From contig JBNGIO010006248.1 of NCBI GenBank assembly GCA_049999805.1, positions 137,304 through 194,519 on the forward strand: DNA of 57,216 nt, in the 5' to 3' direction. The notes beneath the pieces were generated by a model. It saw only the letters and a program-made list of their open reading frames with translations, was not told where the DNA came from and did not search any database. The stretch comes from Folioceros fuciformis (Eukaryota; Anthocerotophyta; Anthocerotopsida; Anthocerotales). Positions 24,141 to 34,349 of this stretch are shown here, piece after piece. The stretch's first letter is position 1. Each line of letters begins with the position of its first letter. Both the position numbers and the translations under genes were made by a program.

Positions 24141-26452
24141 TCAAAGTAATCGGTGTCGCCGCCTGGCAGGTGGTGACCTGCGTGAGGGAATGAGCCATTT
24201 GATCCATCCAAACACAACGTCTCCTTCCCCTGCAGAGGCCACTTCATCCTGATGCTGCCTAACCACTGAACCCCTTTCTCGGGCAGCTATGCTTTGAGAT
24301 ATTACCAACTCGAGGCGTTGAGTCTGCGCCTCCAATTTCTGTTGCAACTCCATGTTCGCAGAGCGTAGTTCAGCCGCTGAAGCAGACTCTGCGTTCAGTG
24401 CTCGTATGAGAGCTAGTTTGTCATCTGCCAACTCTACAATCAGAGAATTTATGCTCTCTATACATTTAACTTGAGAGTCAGGGATGGTAGCTGATAGCGA
24501 AGGTAATGGGAAGCTGATGAGCGCTCTCTGGCATAGATCTTCACAAGTGGCTATGCCTGAAGCCCGTGACGAAGTAGAAGTCACCCCCGCTTGCTGCGTC
24601 TGCAAAGGAGCCCCTGACAAACGAGAGTCATTAGGTGCACGTTGGTCCTGAGACACACCCGGCTCGCTACTCTCCTGACCCGCTCCAGCCCAATACAAAC
24701 CGGCAGACCCAGCTCCAAAACTTGGTGGCATATCGTCTGTAGAAGTACAAGCGTCTGCTTTCTTCAGCGTGGCAGATAAAGGATTCCGACCCGAGGCGAT
24801 CTGTTGAGGGACCTTGGACGACTGCTGAAGTCGAGCTGTTAGCAACCTTTTTTCCTCCTGGACAGCCTCAAACATGGATTTGAGATTTGCTCGGTCTTTC
24901 TCCAAGGACAACACGTGTTTCTTGTGTGAGTCGTTCTCAGCTGTCAAGGCTTCCATACTTCTTTCCAGCTTGAGCCCTTGTGACTTCAACTGAAGCACAC
25001 GCTCCTCAAGAGAAACCACCTCTGCTGCAAGCGTCTGTGATCGCTCAATAGCACTGGCACTCTCAAGCTGAGCCTTTTTCCTCTCAGCTCTCAGACTTGC
25101 TATCACCAGGGCCTGTGCTTGGATCTCTGCTTGTTGCTGCGCAATGTCGTCTCTAAGCTGGTTGACCACCTTCCCCTGATGGTTATAGTTTTCAGTCAAC
25201 GAAGAGTGTTCCTTAGCCAACTGATCTGCCACCTCATTTGCTACAGCCAGACCACGCTGCAAAGAGAACTTCTCCTGGGTTAGATCCTCTATGTGCTGCT
25301 CTAATGCACGGAAATCATCTTTGCTTGCCGCAGGTTGCCAGTAGTTGTGAGACATCGAGCTTCCTTTCTTTGCTGGACTGTCAACCACCTGTTCAAAGCG
25401 CTTTTCACCACCAGCTCCTGATTGCACTCCAGCTCCAATTGGTGGAGGTATACTGTCAGCTCGCAGAGAGCTCATACCGAAGCCTGGTTGTGCGCCAGGT
25501 CCCATTGAGAGAGAACCATAAGCAGAAGTATTCTGGGTCGGCAGGCTGTAAACACCAGCGCCTGGTTGTGTTGCAACTCCCGACGTCAAAGGAATCCTAT
25601 CAGTCGGCAGTCTTTTGACACCAGAGCCTGATTGTAGGTCTGACAGTCTCTTAACACTAGAGCGTGATTCTGTCGCATCAGAGACCAGGAGGCGAATATC
25701 AGGGGCCGGTGGTCTCTTAACACCAAATTCTGATTGTACGTCAGCTCCTGATCGTGGAGGAATCTTCTCAGTTGGCAGCCCGGATGCAGGAAATGGCAGC
25801 TCCCCTGGAACCTTGTTCTCTGACATGACCAGACCAACATTGCCTGACTGCGTCGCTGCCACACCCGTACCCGCATCATATGAGTCGTTAAGAAGTGCAA
25901 TTCCCTTGTCCCCGTTTCCCAGCCTGTTCTCTGCCACCCCGTTCTCTTGGGAAGGTTGCCAGGACCTCTGAGGTATGGGCTCCGCATTCTGGGATGAACT
26001 TTCAGTCACTTCATGCTTATCAATCACGTGCCCATTTTCTGAAGGCAATCCACCGTGCACTGATTTCACCAGACTCTCAGCAGCTGGAAGGCGTGAAGTT
26101 GACTGCTCATCAGAACATGCTGCAACATTCCCATCCAGCTGACCTTCTGAATCAGCCTTATTGCTGTTATCGGCTCTAGCCAGGGAGACTTTCTTGCCCT
26201 TCTCAGCATTTTTCTTCTCCCGGAATTTCTCCAGCCGTCTGCGGCCTGCATCCAATTGTTGCTTGCGAACTGTCGACACTGAACCGCAGCAACACGAGGA
26301 TAATTTAGACACCACCTTTCAGCACAAGAAATGAAGCAGCCGCTTCATCAGAAACACAACACTTCAAAGCAAAAGAGCCAGTTAGCATTGAAAAGACCAG
26401 GATCCACTCGTGAGTAGAACTTACATCCAGGGACACCCGGCTGTTCTACCAT
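24141..26452 (-). CDS. BLI: BLISTER-like coiled-coil protein
   Basis: Two exons. A tiny first exon (26452-26425) encodes MVEQPGVPG and splices in phase to 26278, where STVRKQQLDAGRRRLEKFRE follows; the rest is one exon to 24141, about 721 residues in all, close to the 714 of Arabidopsis BLISTER. The N-terminal KQ-LDAGRRRLEKFREKKNAE block and the C-terminal DVVFGWIKWLIPSRR and RRRHRLL end both match the family. Between them lie a low-complexity middle with degenerate repeats of 20-30 residues (SGAGVKRLP, QPGFGMSSL) and a long coiled coil (about residues 330-500). BLISTER binds the Polycomb methyltransferase CURLY LEAF and also affects Golgi and stress responses. The long ORF alone has no ATG near its 5' end, which is why the short upstream exon is needed. 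Confidence 0.88.
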
Positions 26453-26584
26453 CCTGTATGGCCTTCTACTCCAACCCAGTGCATCCCTGGACAAAGGTGT
26501 CTGCAACAAGCTGTCACCTGACAGTGAAATCCAATCCACCCGCTCCAAGCCCTATGAGCAATCCGAAAAGTCCTTCGGGATAGC

Positions 26585-26740
26585 TCAGGCCAGACGACGC
26601 AGATCCGCGATGGAAGGAGAGGTGTACTCAACGTCTTGCACGTCCTTTCCAGCTGCCTCGAACACTGTTCTCAGCCAAGATTTCAGGTCCGCCACATGGG
26701 CTGGATCAAAGCTAAATTCAGCATCGACTGCTGCCGCCAT
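26585..26740 (-). pseudogene. 5' fragment of augmin subunit 1 (AUG1) gene, 51 codons
   Basis: An ATG-started ORF of 51 codons, closed by TGA, matches the first 51 residues of the AUG1/HAUS1 gene at 30062: both share SFDPAHVADLKSWL and a TVF-AAGK block, and the fragment ends at the point where AUG1 continues with KTSQRR. DNA identity by eye is about 80 percent. The reading frame is open throughout. It lies about 130 bp upstream of the BLISTER start codon, on the same strand, so it may be transcribed in the BLISTER 5' leader as an upstream ORF. No further AUG1 exon or coding part follows. Confidence 0.85.
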
Positions 26741-27249
26741 CTTCTTTGATGCAAACCACCACTCACAGATCAGCTAGGCTGGATGAACCTGGTTAGGGCA
26801 AATTGAGTGAATCGAAGCCGAGGAGATGCGATAGCCATACACATATACAGAGAGGCATACACACATTTGTAGTAGCCCCGAGGTGGCTTCCTACGCTATA
26901 GTTTCCGAGACAGCTGGCAGCGAGCTGAACCTGTAGTGACCAAGGAGCCGAAAAACGGAGCTGTGTTCCCTACTCTACGATACACCAGATGCGGGCGATG
27001 AACAAGAAGCTGGCTACGGAAGCAGGGCGGAGAAGAAGCAAAACCGAAATTCCAATCAACAATGCTGAGATCCCGGCGGGGAGGAGCCCAAGGGAAGTCC
27101 CGCTTCTTCCCTCGCACACGGCGTGAGTAGCTCCCCCTCGCGCACCAACCCGCTACAAACCCGTGGGCTGGCTACTCGGGCATTACCTCCTACAAGTGCG
27201 CCCGGAACTGAGTTGTTAGCTTTGTTTTGCCGGTAACCTGCGAAGAAAC

Positions 27250-28240
27250 AAACCAGATAAGCTTGACCTAGATTCGACACATGTAACGCGGGTCCTGGGA
27301 TGTGCCAATTTCTCAGCTCCAGTGTCACTGATTTGGGACTTCGTAGTGCAGTATCGTGGTCGGTATGCCTAAGAACGTGAATAGGAGGAGACTTTGAAAG
27401 CCATCCTTGCTGTGGAAGACCTCGCTGACGGTTTCGACTTGAAGGAGTTAGCTGTTGTTGAGGGCTACAGTGGCTGTGATGTGAAGGTAACGGACCGTTC
27501 CTTCCGTTCAAGACTCGGGATCTACCTCGTTGTGACTTCATTCATGTGCATGATGATGGTACAACAATCCTGACTGCATCATGTTGTGTATAATCTGTGC
27601 GTAGCGGCCACATACAGGTCCATGAGGGAGTTTCTTTCTCGACCAATAGCACCGGATGTATTGATCACATGAAACTTCTCTCGATTTGTGTCGTCAAAGA
27701 TCCCTTCCTCAAGGTCCTGGCAGAAGAATCTTGACCTCTGACTGGTCTCTGCAGGAGGCAAAGATGAAGGTCGCTGCCAATGCTACAGCTGCTTAAGCTA
27801 CCGCACAAGCTGCCAACGTTTCTGAGGCTGTTGCCGAGGCTGCTGCTAAGGCTCTCTCTTACCCTGGAGCTTCTTCTGTGGAGTCCGTTGCGCCTGCAAC
27901 TGAAGAGGTCGCAGTGGAAGAAGTCAGTAACGCGGCAACAACAGACACTGAGGGCGTCAAAGAGCCAGAAAATCAAAGACCCACGGGGATTTAGCCCCCT
28001 GTCAATCTGAATGTGTCAAGCTGTAGCGTACTGAGCCTCCGGACTTTGACACTGGAAGATTTCAGACATGTCAAAAATCAGTAACATTATTTTTCCTTCC
28101 TCAATGTCGTTGACCTCACCGATTTTGCTCAACCTATTAGGGTTTTGCAAGTTTTACGACCGTAGGTTGTGGCAAGCAGGAGCTTTGGGATTGGAATGAG
28201 CTGAATAGAAGCAGCAGGTCTCCTACTGCCCTAGTGCGTC
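27250..28240 (+). pseudogene. Decayed AAA-ATPase (DAA1/At1g64110-like) C-terminal half
   Basis: Scattered pieces match the end of plant AAA-type P-loop ATPases in the right order: VVGMPKNVNR (about 27360), then in a different frame ETLKAILAVEDLADGFDLKE and EGYSGCDVK (about 27390-27480), NLCVAATYRSMREFLSR (about 27590-27640), an Ala-rich linker with an in-frame stop (27760-27990), LRTLTLEDFRHVKNQ (about 28030-28080), and FASFTTVG followed by QELWDWNEL (about 28145-28210). In intact proteins these blocks are the end of the ATPase core (sensor and helical lid) and the terminal QWNELYGEGGSRKK motif. A one-base shift between VVGMPKNVNR and ETLKAIL plus the stop show decay. I saw no Walker A or Walker B block upstream, so the N-terminal half is missing. 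Confidence 0.75.
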
Positions 28241-28891
28241 ACTGAAAGGTGGCCTGGTCAATTTCGTCGATGAAGAGTTGCACAGTACCCGCGTTGTTCT
28301 TTGGGGTGATTCATGGTACCTCCACTGCTGAATAAGCAGGCACACGGACGTATGTACCTTGACCAGCAGATTTGGGAGGTAGTTTGATCCATTTTTTTCA
28401 GGTGATTGTCTTGTTGTGATTCTTAGGGCTTAACCCTGATATGATTCGTCCAGGACATCGCTGTTCCTTGTACGCTTACCAAGCTAAGCTAGGTGTGATC
28501 CCCGACAAGGGGGGGCAACAAACAGATTTGTACTCATGTGGTCTATTGAAATTGACTGAAAAGGCGTTCTCTCCACTGGCTCAAATTCTATTATCTTGGA
28601 TTACTGAAGAAACTCTTGAGTCCAAATTCTTTTGTCCAGGACGGGTAAGTAGCAAAGATACTTGAGTTAAAATGGAACCACGATCCCTCGTCTTAGGGGT
28701 TTCAAGGGATTTGCGGAATCGATCCTTTGAATACGGTCAATGTGTCGCACAAGGAAAAGGAGTCTTCACACAAGTGTTCAGGCACAGCCTAAACCCGTAT
28801 CACAACCCTTAGATTGGGTTTAGTCTTCCCCTTTCTCAAGTATTTGTTTTGTGAGATTATATAGGATATCCATCCCTCCACAAAAGGCTCC

Positions 28892-29098
28892 ACTAATGTG
28901 GGGTAGAGAACTTGATTAGGAACTTTGAAGCAGGAAGCAAATTCTTGGAGTCTGACCTCGACTAATGTGGGGTAGAGAATTTGATTAGGAACTTTGAAGC
29001 AGGCAGGAAATTCTTGGACTATGGCCTCGACTAATGTGGGGTAAGAATTTGATTAGGAACTTTGAAGCAAGAAGCAAATTCTTGGAGTTTGACACTGA
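28892..29098. repeat. 69-bp tandem repeat, three copies
   Basis: Three units begin ACTAATGTGGGG at about 28892, 28961 and 29030 and contain GATTAGGAACTTTGAAGCA and AAATTCTTGGA. Divergence between units is a few percent. No protein is supported. Confidence 0.9.
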
Positions 29099-29504
29099 AT
29101 GGAAGTTCTATTTACCATGTGACAAGGGGAACAACCTACAATGGGAAAAGCCAAGAATGGGGCCTAATACCCTCGTCTATCTAGCCTACAACTCCTATCA
29201 CCCCAAAGATGTCATATTCATGTATAAGGTATGGCTTACTTTATCACCAGGGCTGCTGAAGCCACAGGCTTCAGCAGCCTTAATGTTGTCTGATAAATCG
29301 TCTTTGCCAAGGCTTGTTATAGCGCAATCAAAATTCGTTGCCGAAAAAATGCCACTACGCCAGATAGGGGAAGCCCTATGCCACTCTTGTTGACGTGATG
29401 GGTCTTCGCACATGTCTTCAAAAACTTAAAAAATCCCTACCCATGGCCCATGCATTTCAATAACAAGGAGATGAACAAGTGACCCTACTGCATAGGCATA
29501 TACT

Positions 29505-29625
29505 TGCAAGTCTCTCTTGTAGCACTTGTAAGTCTTCCTTGTTGCACTTGCAAGTCTTCTTTGTCGCACTTGTAAGTTTAAGTCTTCTTTGTCGTACTTA
29601 TAAGTCTTCCTCGTCGCACTTCCTT
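29505..29625. repeat. 22-bp degenerate tandem repeat
   Basis: About five units of CACTTGTAAGTCTTCCTTGTTG with small changes; one unit carries a 6-bp insertion. Confidence 0.85.
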
Positions 29626-29639
29626 GTGCTGCTCAACCA

Positions 29640-30061
29640 GGGGTTGATAACGACATACTTTCTAATGGTTGTCCGAGTGGGCCCATTTGGCAGGGTAGGG
29701 CCTTTCATTTCCTTGACTATGTAGTTGGCTGACCATCTGATAATTTCAACTTCCGGACTAGTTTCAGATTTCAAGTACCTTGCGAGTTGGGGATAGATGG
29801 ATAGTAAAGTATATACCCCCTTTCTTTACATAAACCCAAGCGTACTTTGGGTCCCCGAAATACGGAACTCTCGTGGTTTATATCAAAATGTGCCACCATG
29901 GGGCTTACTTATCGTCTTCACGTTTGGGCATGGATGTGCAGCAGGAGTGTGTATGCAGAGCTCTCCACATGAGCCCGTCCTCGAGTTGCCCTAACCAGGT
30001 GATCTCAAGGCGGGTTGGCGAAGCACCTGCCGATCCATGAGCGCGTTTTGACGCAAAGGAG
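29640..30061. other. Upstream region of AUG1
   Basis: No gene seen. Composition shifts from AT-rich to GC-rich near 29930, consistent with the start of the AUG1 promoter and leader. Confidence 0.4.
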
Positions 30062-30937
30062 ATGGCATCAGCAGTTGATGTAGAAGCGAGCTTTGACCCG
30101 GCCCATGTGGCGGACCTCAAATCTTGGCTGAAAACAGTGTTCGACGCAGCTGGGAAGAATGTGCCAGACTTTGAGTATACCCCTCGATCCATCGCGCACC
30201 TGCATCATCTGGCCAAGACCTCTCAAAGACGCACTCAGGTGGCTGCCACAGTCGCAAAAGATGCTCGCCAGCGGGCAGGGGAGTATCGCAGCGAAGTGGC
30301 CAGGGTGCTGGAAGTGCTGGACTCCGCAGGGTTGTCTCAAGATAGCTTGTCGCAGTTAGGTCTAGGTTTTGCGCACTCTATAGGACGGCTGGCCGATGCG
30401 CTGGATCTCAAGGACACGGAATTGAGCAGCTTCCTGCTGGCCATGGCTGACCTCTCGCTCAAGAGGATCGACATCGAACAGAAGCGCGCGAGAGCTCAGG
30501 GCGACTCCCGGATGTTGTTAGACAATACCCGTAAGGCCATTTCTCGGTTGACGTATCTGAGGAGAACGCTGGCGCAGCTGGAAGAGGAGGCTTCCACCAG
30601 GGAGGCTAACACGTCACAGTGGCAGATAAACCTCAAAATGATGGCTTCCAAGGAGCGCCAGTACCTACAGCAGCTGGCCAACTACAAAGCCATGTTGAGC
30701 CGCGTCGGTTACACTCCGGACATCAGGCATGGCGTGCTCTTGAGGCTGGTGGAACACCATGATGAGCTTGAAAGGAAGATGAAGCCCCTTCTTGACACGC
30801 TACGGAGTTACCAGGATCTGCCCCCTGACAAGGCGCTCGCTGAGCTCGCCATTGAAGACAAAAGGCGTGAATATGAGGAAGCAGAAAAGTATCTCGAGGA
30901 GGCTCTTCATTCGGCCCTCAGCACAGCGGATCATTGA
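30062..30937 (+). CDS. AUG1: HAUS augmin-like complex subunit 1
   Basis: An intronless ORF of 291 residues, about the length of Arabidopsis AUG1 (HAUS1). Augmin recruits gamma-tubulin to existing microtubules, so that new ones branch off in the spindle and phragmoplast. Visible blocks: SFDPAHVADLKSWLKTVFDA at the N-terminus, then an almost wholly helical coiled coil with ALDLKDTELSSFLLAMADLS, ISRLTYLRRTLAQLEEE, ASKERQYLQQLANYKAMLSR and VGYTPDIRHGVLLRLVEHHD, ending DLPPDKALAELAIEDKRREY. The frame is open from the ATG at 30062 to the stop. A truncated copy of its first 51 codons lies 3.3 kb away on the other strand. Confidence 0.93.
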   Translation: MASAVDVEASFDPAHVADLKSWLKTVFDAAGKNVPDFEYTPRSIAHLHHLAKTSQRRTQVAATVAKDARQRAGEYRSEVARVLEVLDSAGLSQDSLSQLGLGFAHSIGRLADALDLKDTELSSFLLAMADLSLKRIDIEQKRARAQGDSRMLLDNTRKAISRLTYLRRTLAQLEEEASTREANTSQWQINLKMMASKERQYLQQLANYKAMLSRVGYTPDIRHGVLLRLVEHHDELERKMKPLLDTLRSYQDLPPDKALAELAIEDKRREYEEAEKYLEEALHSALSTADH

Positions 30938-31343
30938 GTATCTGAGCTTTCTTTCACCTTCGCCTGTTTCTCCGGCGGCATCATGACAATGTAGGGCTCA
31001 AGCGAACACCGGCAACATTTTCTTTCTCCATGTTCTGGGTTGGCAGACCTCCTGGCCATGTTGTCTGAGCTCAACTTTCTTTGGCGCCAGGAGAAGTCTT
31101 CTGTAGAAGCCGGACGTGGTAAACCCTAAATGCAGAAGCAATAAAAGAGTCGGTCACAGTTTTTCGAAAAAAAGGATCGGCACACCCCGTTTGTCCGCCC
31201 GTTACGTGGGAGTGGGCGGGCGGTATGAATTCAAATGCCCCTCTTGTCAGAGGGTGAGGTGGGAGGCCAATCTCCCATTTTGTTCCAAAGCACAGGTTCG
31301 ATATTCGGTGTTGTGGAGGCCTCATGGTTGTGGCGGTTTGAGA

Positions 31344-32990
31344 ATGGAAACGTCAACGGAGACGTTTGTGACAGCATCCGAGGAGGAAGTTTGGCGCTTT
31401 GAGGAGGACATGGTTGCGGGCAAGTGCGATGGGGGCTTCTCTGACAGGATGCTGGCGCCGAGTGCGGAGGACACGGGGAGCCCGACCAAGGCGAGGCTGG
31501 AGCAGGTGGAGGCAGAGCTGGCCATAGCCAATGCCGAGCTTTCCAGCTTGAAGCAGCTCTTGAGCTTGGCGGAAGCCCAGCTGCGGGAGGTTGTTGATCG
31601 GGTAAGGAGAGTGCGCGGCACGGGTGTCTAATGTTGGAGGCGGGAGCGGGGAGCTAACACTGGTGTGTGTGGTGTCTACAGAGTGCGATGTACGTGAGAG
31701 ATGTGCAGAATGCAGCTAACAAGGAAATCTACACCACCATCGCTCACTGCAACTTGCTGTTAAGGAAGTTAGAGAGTAGCGGTGGGTTGAGGCAGCTTGA
31801 AGGTCGGAGGGGCGGCGTGGCTGGCGGTGTGGAAGGAGAGCGGGGAGTTCAGTTGCCTTCCAGCTTGATGGGTATTAGGAATGCTGTCGAGCTCGGCCTC
31901 GAGGGTCTGGAAAATGGCCATTCTCTTCTGGACCAGCTCAAGTCCGTGGAGAAAGAGCTATTTTTGTGTAGAGTTCGGGTAAGGGAGTGTGTGGTTTGGT
32001 GTTATGGTGGCAGGGGTGGCGTGTGTGTGCATTGGGCTTCGGCGGCTTTAGTCTTGGTTTGTGTTGGCTGCAGCTTAGTGAGGCGGAAAGGGAGATTCTT
32101 AAGTCAAACGTGGAGAAGAAGATATTGGAGGAGAATCTGCAGATCTCGGTTCTGACGGCGTTGAAGGTTTCTGCTCACTTCACAAACAACGAGGAATGAG
32201 GTTGAAATGGTGGATCTTGATGAAATCGTCTTTATGTTCAGTTGCAGGACGTCTTAGTAATGCAGAAGATTGTTATGAAGCTGGAGCAAATGGTAATGTT
32301 TGCTGTCGAGCATGAGTTATGATGTTGAATGGTGTGGCTAGGCTTTCGTCTGTGATGTAGATCTATTTCCGAGGGGCAGAAGATGTCAGGTTCTGACTCG
32401 CCAGGTGGGGTCGAAATTGTTTTCTGATACTCTTGTTTCTATGTTTGGGGTTTCCAGGCTCTCAGGGACCAGGGGATCGGCCATGAAGGAGGAAATGTCC
32501 CTGTGGGAAAGGACGAGGACTCCATTCAGGGCTCCCAGTCTCTAAATCAGCACCAAGATTCCTCTTCGTCGTTGTGTGTCTCAAAATTTGCTGAAACACA
32601 AAGCTTCCAGAAAAGGAAAAGGCAGCCTACCGAAAGTCTTCCTGGTGGTCTCCTGCAACAGAAGCCACAGGGCCCGAAAGTCACTCAACAGCAGGTACTT
32701 TTCTTTTTCTCTGTTTCAGTTCAGGATGATGAGTAGGATAGCTGTCCAGTTGAACTGTCCCATGCTCCTGAACTGTGTCGTGATCAACACAGCCACAGGC
32801 ACCATAGTTCGAGAGCTACGGCTGGTGATCTCAACGCGGAGAAAGCGTTGCAGGCTCAAGACGTACTGAAAGTCCAGGGTCCTACCGCTGCAGGTGTTGA
32901 CAAATGGATGGCGCGCTGTTGGATCAATTCGTCCTCGCTTCTGAATCCGTGTGAGACAGTCCCAGTTGATGTCCTTATCGATGTCCATGA
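31344..32990 (+). CDS. Unrecognised coiled-coil protein
   Basis: I do not recognise this gene. Exons at about 31344-31601 and 31682-31978 are exact multiples of three with good GT-AG sites; further exons follow at about 32073-32168, 32247-32294 and 32458-32695, and a last exon to about 32990 is likely. The protein starts METSTETFVTASEEEVWRFE, has one coiled coil (EQVEAELAIANAELSSLKQL), a conserved-looking YVRDVQNAANKEIYTTIAHC helix, and a second coiled coil (LSEAEREILKSNVEKKILEE). The C-terminal part is polar with a basic patch FQKRKRQP that could be a nuclear localisation signal. A cytoskeletal or chromosome-associated role would fit such a layout but is a guess. The 3' exon structure is uncertain; two acceptor choices near 32720-32737 give different tails. 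Confidence 0.6.
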
Positions 32991-33265
32991 TTAGTGTTTG
33001 CTGAAGAAGCTCAATGCTTGCTACAGGTTGTGTTCTCCGGACCCAGATCCTGGGCCTTGTCCAATTTTCACTGTACATATGACGCGTCCAGTCTCCCAAT
33101 CATCCAATCAGTTTCTACTTTTTCAGATTCCAAAGGGTCGTTCATTGACTCTGGAATCTAAAGAATCAAATTGCTTAGGAAACGGCTTGCAGATAATGAC
33201 ACATGTCCGCCAGATACCAAAGATGGTAAGGATGTCCTAAACACAAAGTACGATTGTGGCTATCA

Positions 33266-34291
33266 TTAATCGTCATCGCTTCCAGTTCCATCATCGGTGG
33301 AGAAGTCGTCAGAGAAAAACTCGTCAGAAAGTTCGTCGTCGGCTCCATCTGAAGAAAAGTCAAGTACAAAGGGGTCGCCTTCAGAATCCAGTGGGTCATA
33401 CCTGGCGTCTAGGTCACACTGATAACAGCTTGAAGGTCCTCCTGAGACGGTTCCATGACCCTCGCACGCTGCATCAAGCCCCCAGTCCTCTAGCGCCTCC
33501 AGCTCGTCGCTGGTTCCTTCGATGCTGACGGAAATAGCTGACTCTGACTTGCCGTCCTCGTCACTGTCTGATTCCGTGCAGGAGGAATCAGATGGCTTTG
33601 GAAACACCTCAGGCTGGAGCTTGTCACTGTCTGATTCCTTGCTAGAGAAATTAGATGGCTCTGGATTCCCTTGGCTGTTGACGTCCTCCAAACTCAAGCT
33701 ATAACACTCTCCATAACTGTCATCATCCCAATGGTGCTCGGTGCACCCATCCCAATGGTCCTCATACCAATGGTCCTCGGTGTCCCCATCCGAATGTTCT
33801 TCTGTGTCCTCATGGAGGAAGGCTTCCCATGGAAGGAGCATCATGTCCTCGGTGTCCTGATCTGACAGTAACGCACTTTCATGATAAGCAGGGTTATCCA
33901 CTGTGATGCCCCGGGACTCGTGGACATCCAGGCAGTCAGGTTCAGACTTCTCTACCAGTGGTAGTTGGTCAGCATTGCAGTTTTGGGATTGCTCTGCCAA
34001 TTGCAGAGCTCCTTCATCCATTGGCTGACCGTCATTCTTCCCTTGCTTAGCTACGAGTATACTGTCAACTGGTTCCTGCACATTGTCAGCGTCGTGCATA
34101 CGGACGTCCTCCGACCCTTCTTTCAAGACCTCGCACCCTGCAGCCTTGGACCTTACCCGCTCTACACACTCGCTGACGGGTTTGGCAATAGAATCCCCAG
34201 GAGCCTTGGGAAAAGCACGAATCCCACCCTCTTTCACCAGTCCCTTATCTTCTGTTGCTCCTCCATTCTCCTCCTCCTTGGTTACTGCCAT
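33266..34291 (-). CDS. Unrecognised highly acidic protein
   Basis: An open frame of about 341 residues from the ATG at 34291. The sequence is dominated by Asp, Glu and Ser. A Trp/His-spaced acidic patch (EDHWYEDHWDGCTEHHWDDD) sits near residues 165-185, and the last 30 residues are almost a pure Asp/Ser/Phe tail. No domain is recognisable. Acidic tails of this kind occur in histone chaperones and nucleolar proteins, but nothing else points there. The frame is open upstream of the ATG through a possible acceptor (CTGCAG at about 34322), so an upstream exon is possible. Its codon use and long open frame make a real gene more likely than chance. It is convergent with the coiled-coil gene. Confidence 0.6.
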   Translation of the reverse strand: MAVTKEEENGGATEDKGLVKEGGIRAFPKAPGDSIAKPVSECVERVRSKAAGCEVLKEGSEDVRMHDADNVQEPVDSILVAKQGKNDGQPMDEGALQLAEQSQNCNADQLPLVEKSEPDCLDVHESRGITVDNPAYHESALLSDQDTEDMMLLPWEAFLHEDTEEHSDGDTEDHWYEDHWDGCTEHHWDDDSYGECYSLSLEDVNSQGNPEPSNFSSKESDSDKLQPEVFPKPSDSSCTESDSDEDGKSESAISVSIEGTSDELEALEDWGLDAACEGHGTVSGGPSSCYQCDLDARYDPLDSEGDPFVLDFSSDGADDELSDEFFSDDFSTDDGTGSDDD

Positions 34292-34349
34292 TGGTGCCTG
34301 TGCCGCTTGTCGGCAAAACCTGCAGGATGACAATCATGAGTTACCCTAA

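Noticed and set aside
27056-27541. A 161-codon minus-strand ORF
   Set aside because: It overlaps the recognisable AAA-ATPase relic on the plus strand and has no domain of its own.
29034-29393. A 119-codon ORF after the 69-bp repeats
   Set aside because: No start ATG in good context, begins inside the tandem array, no domain.
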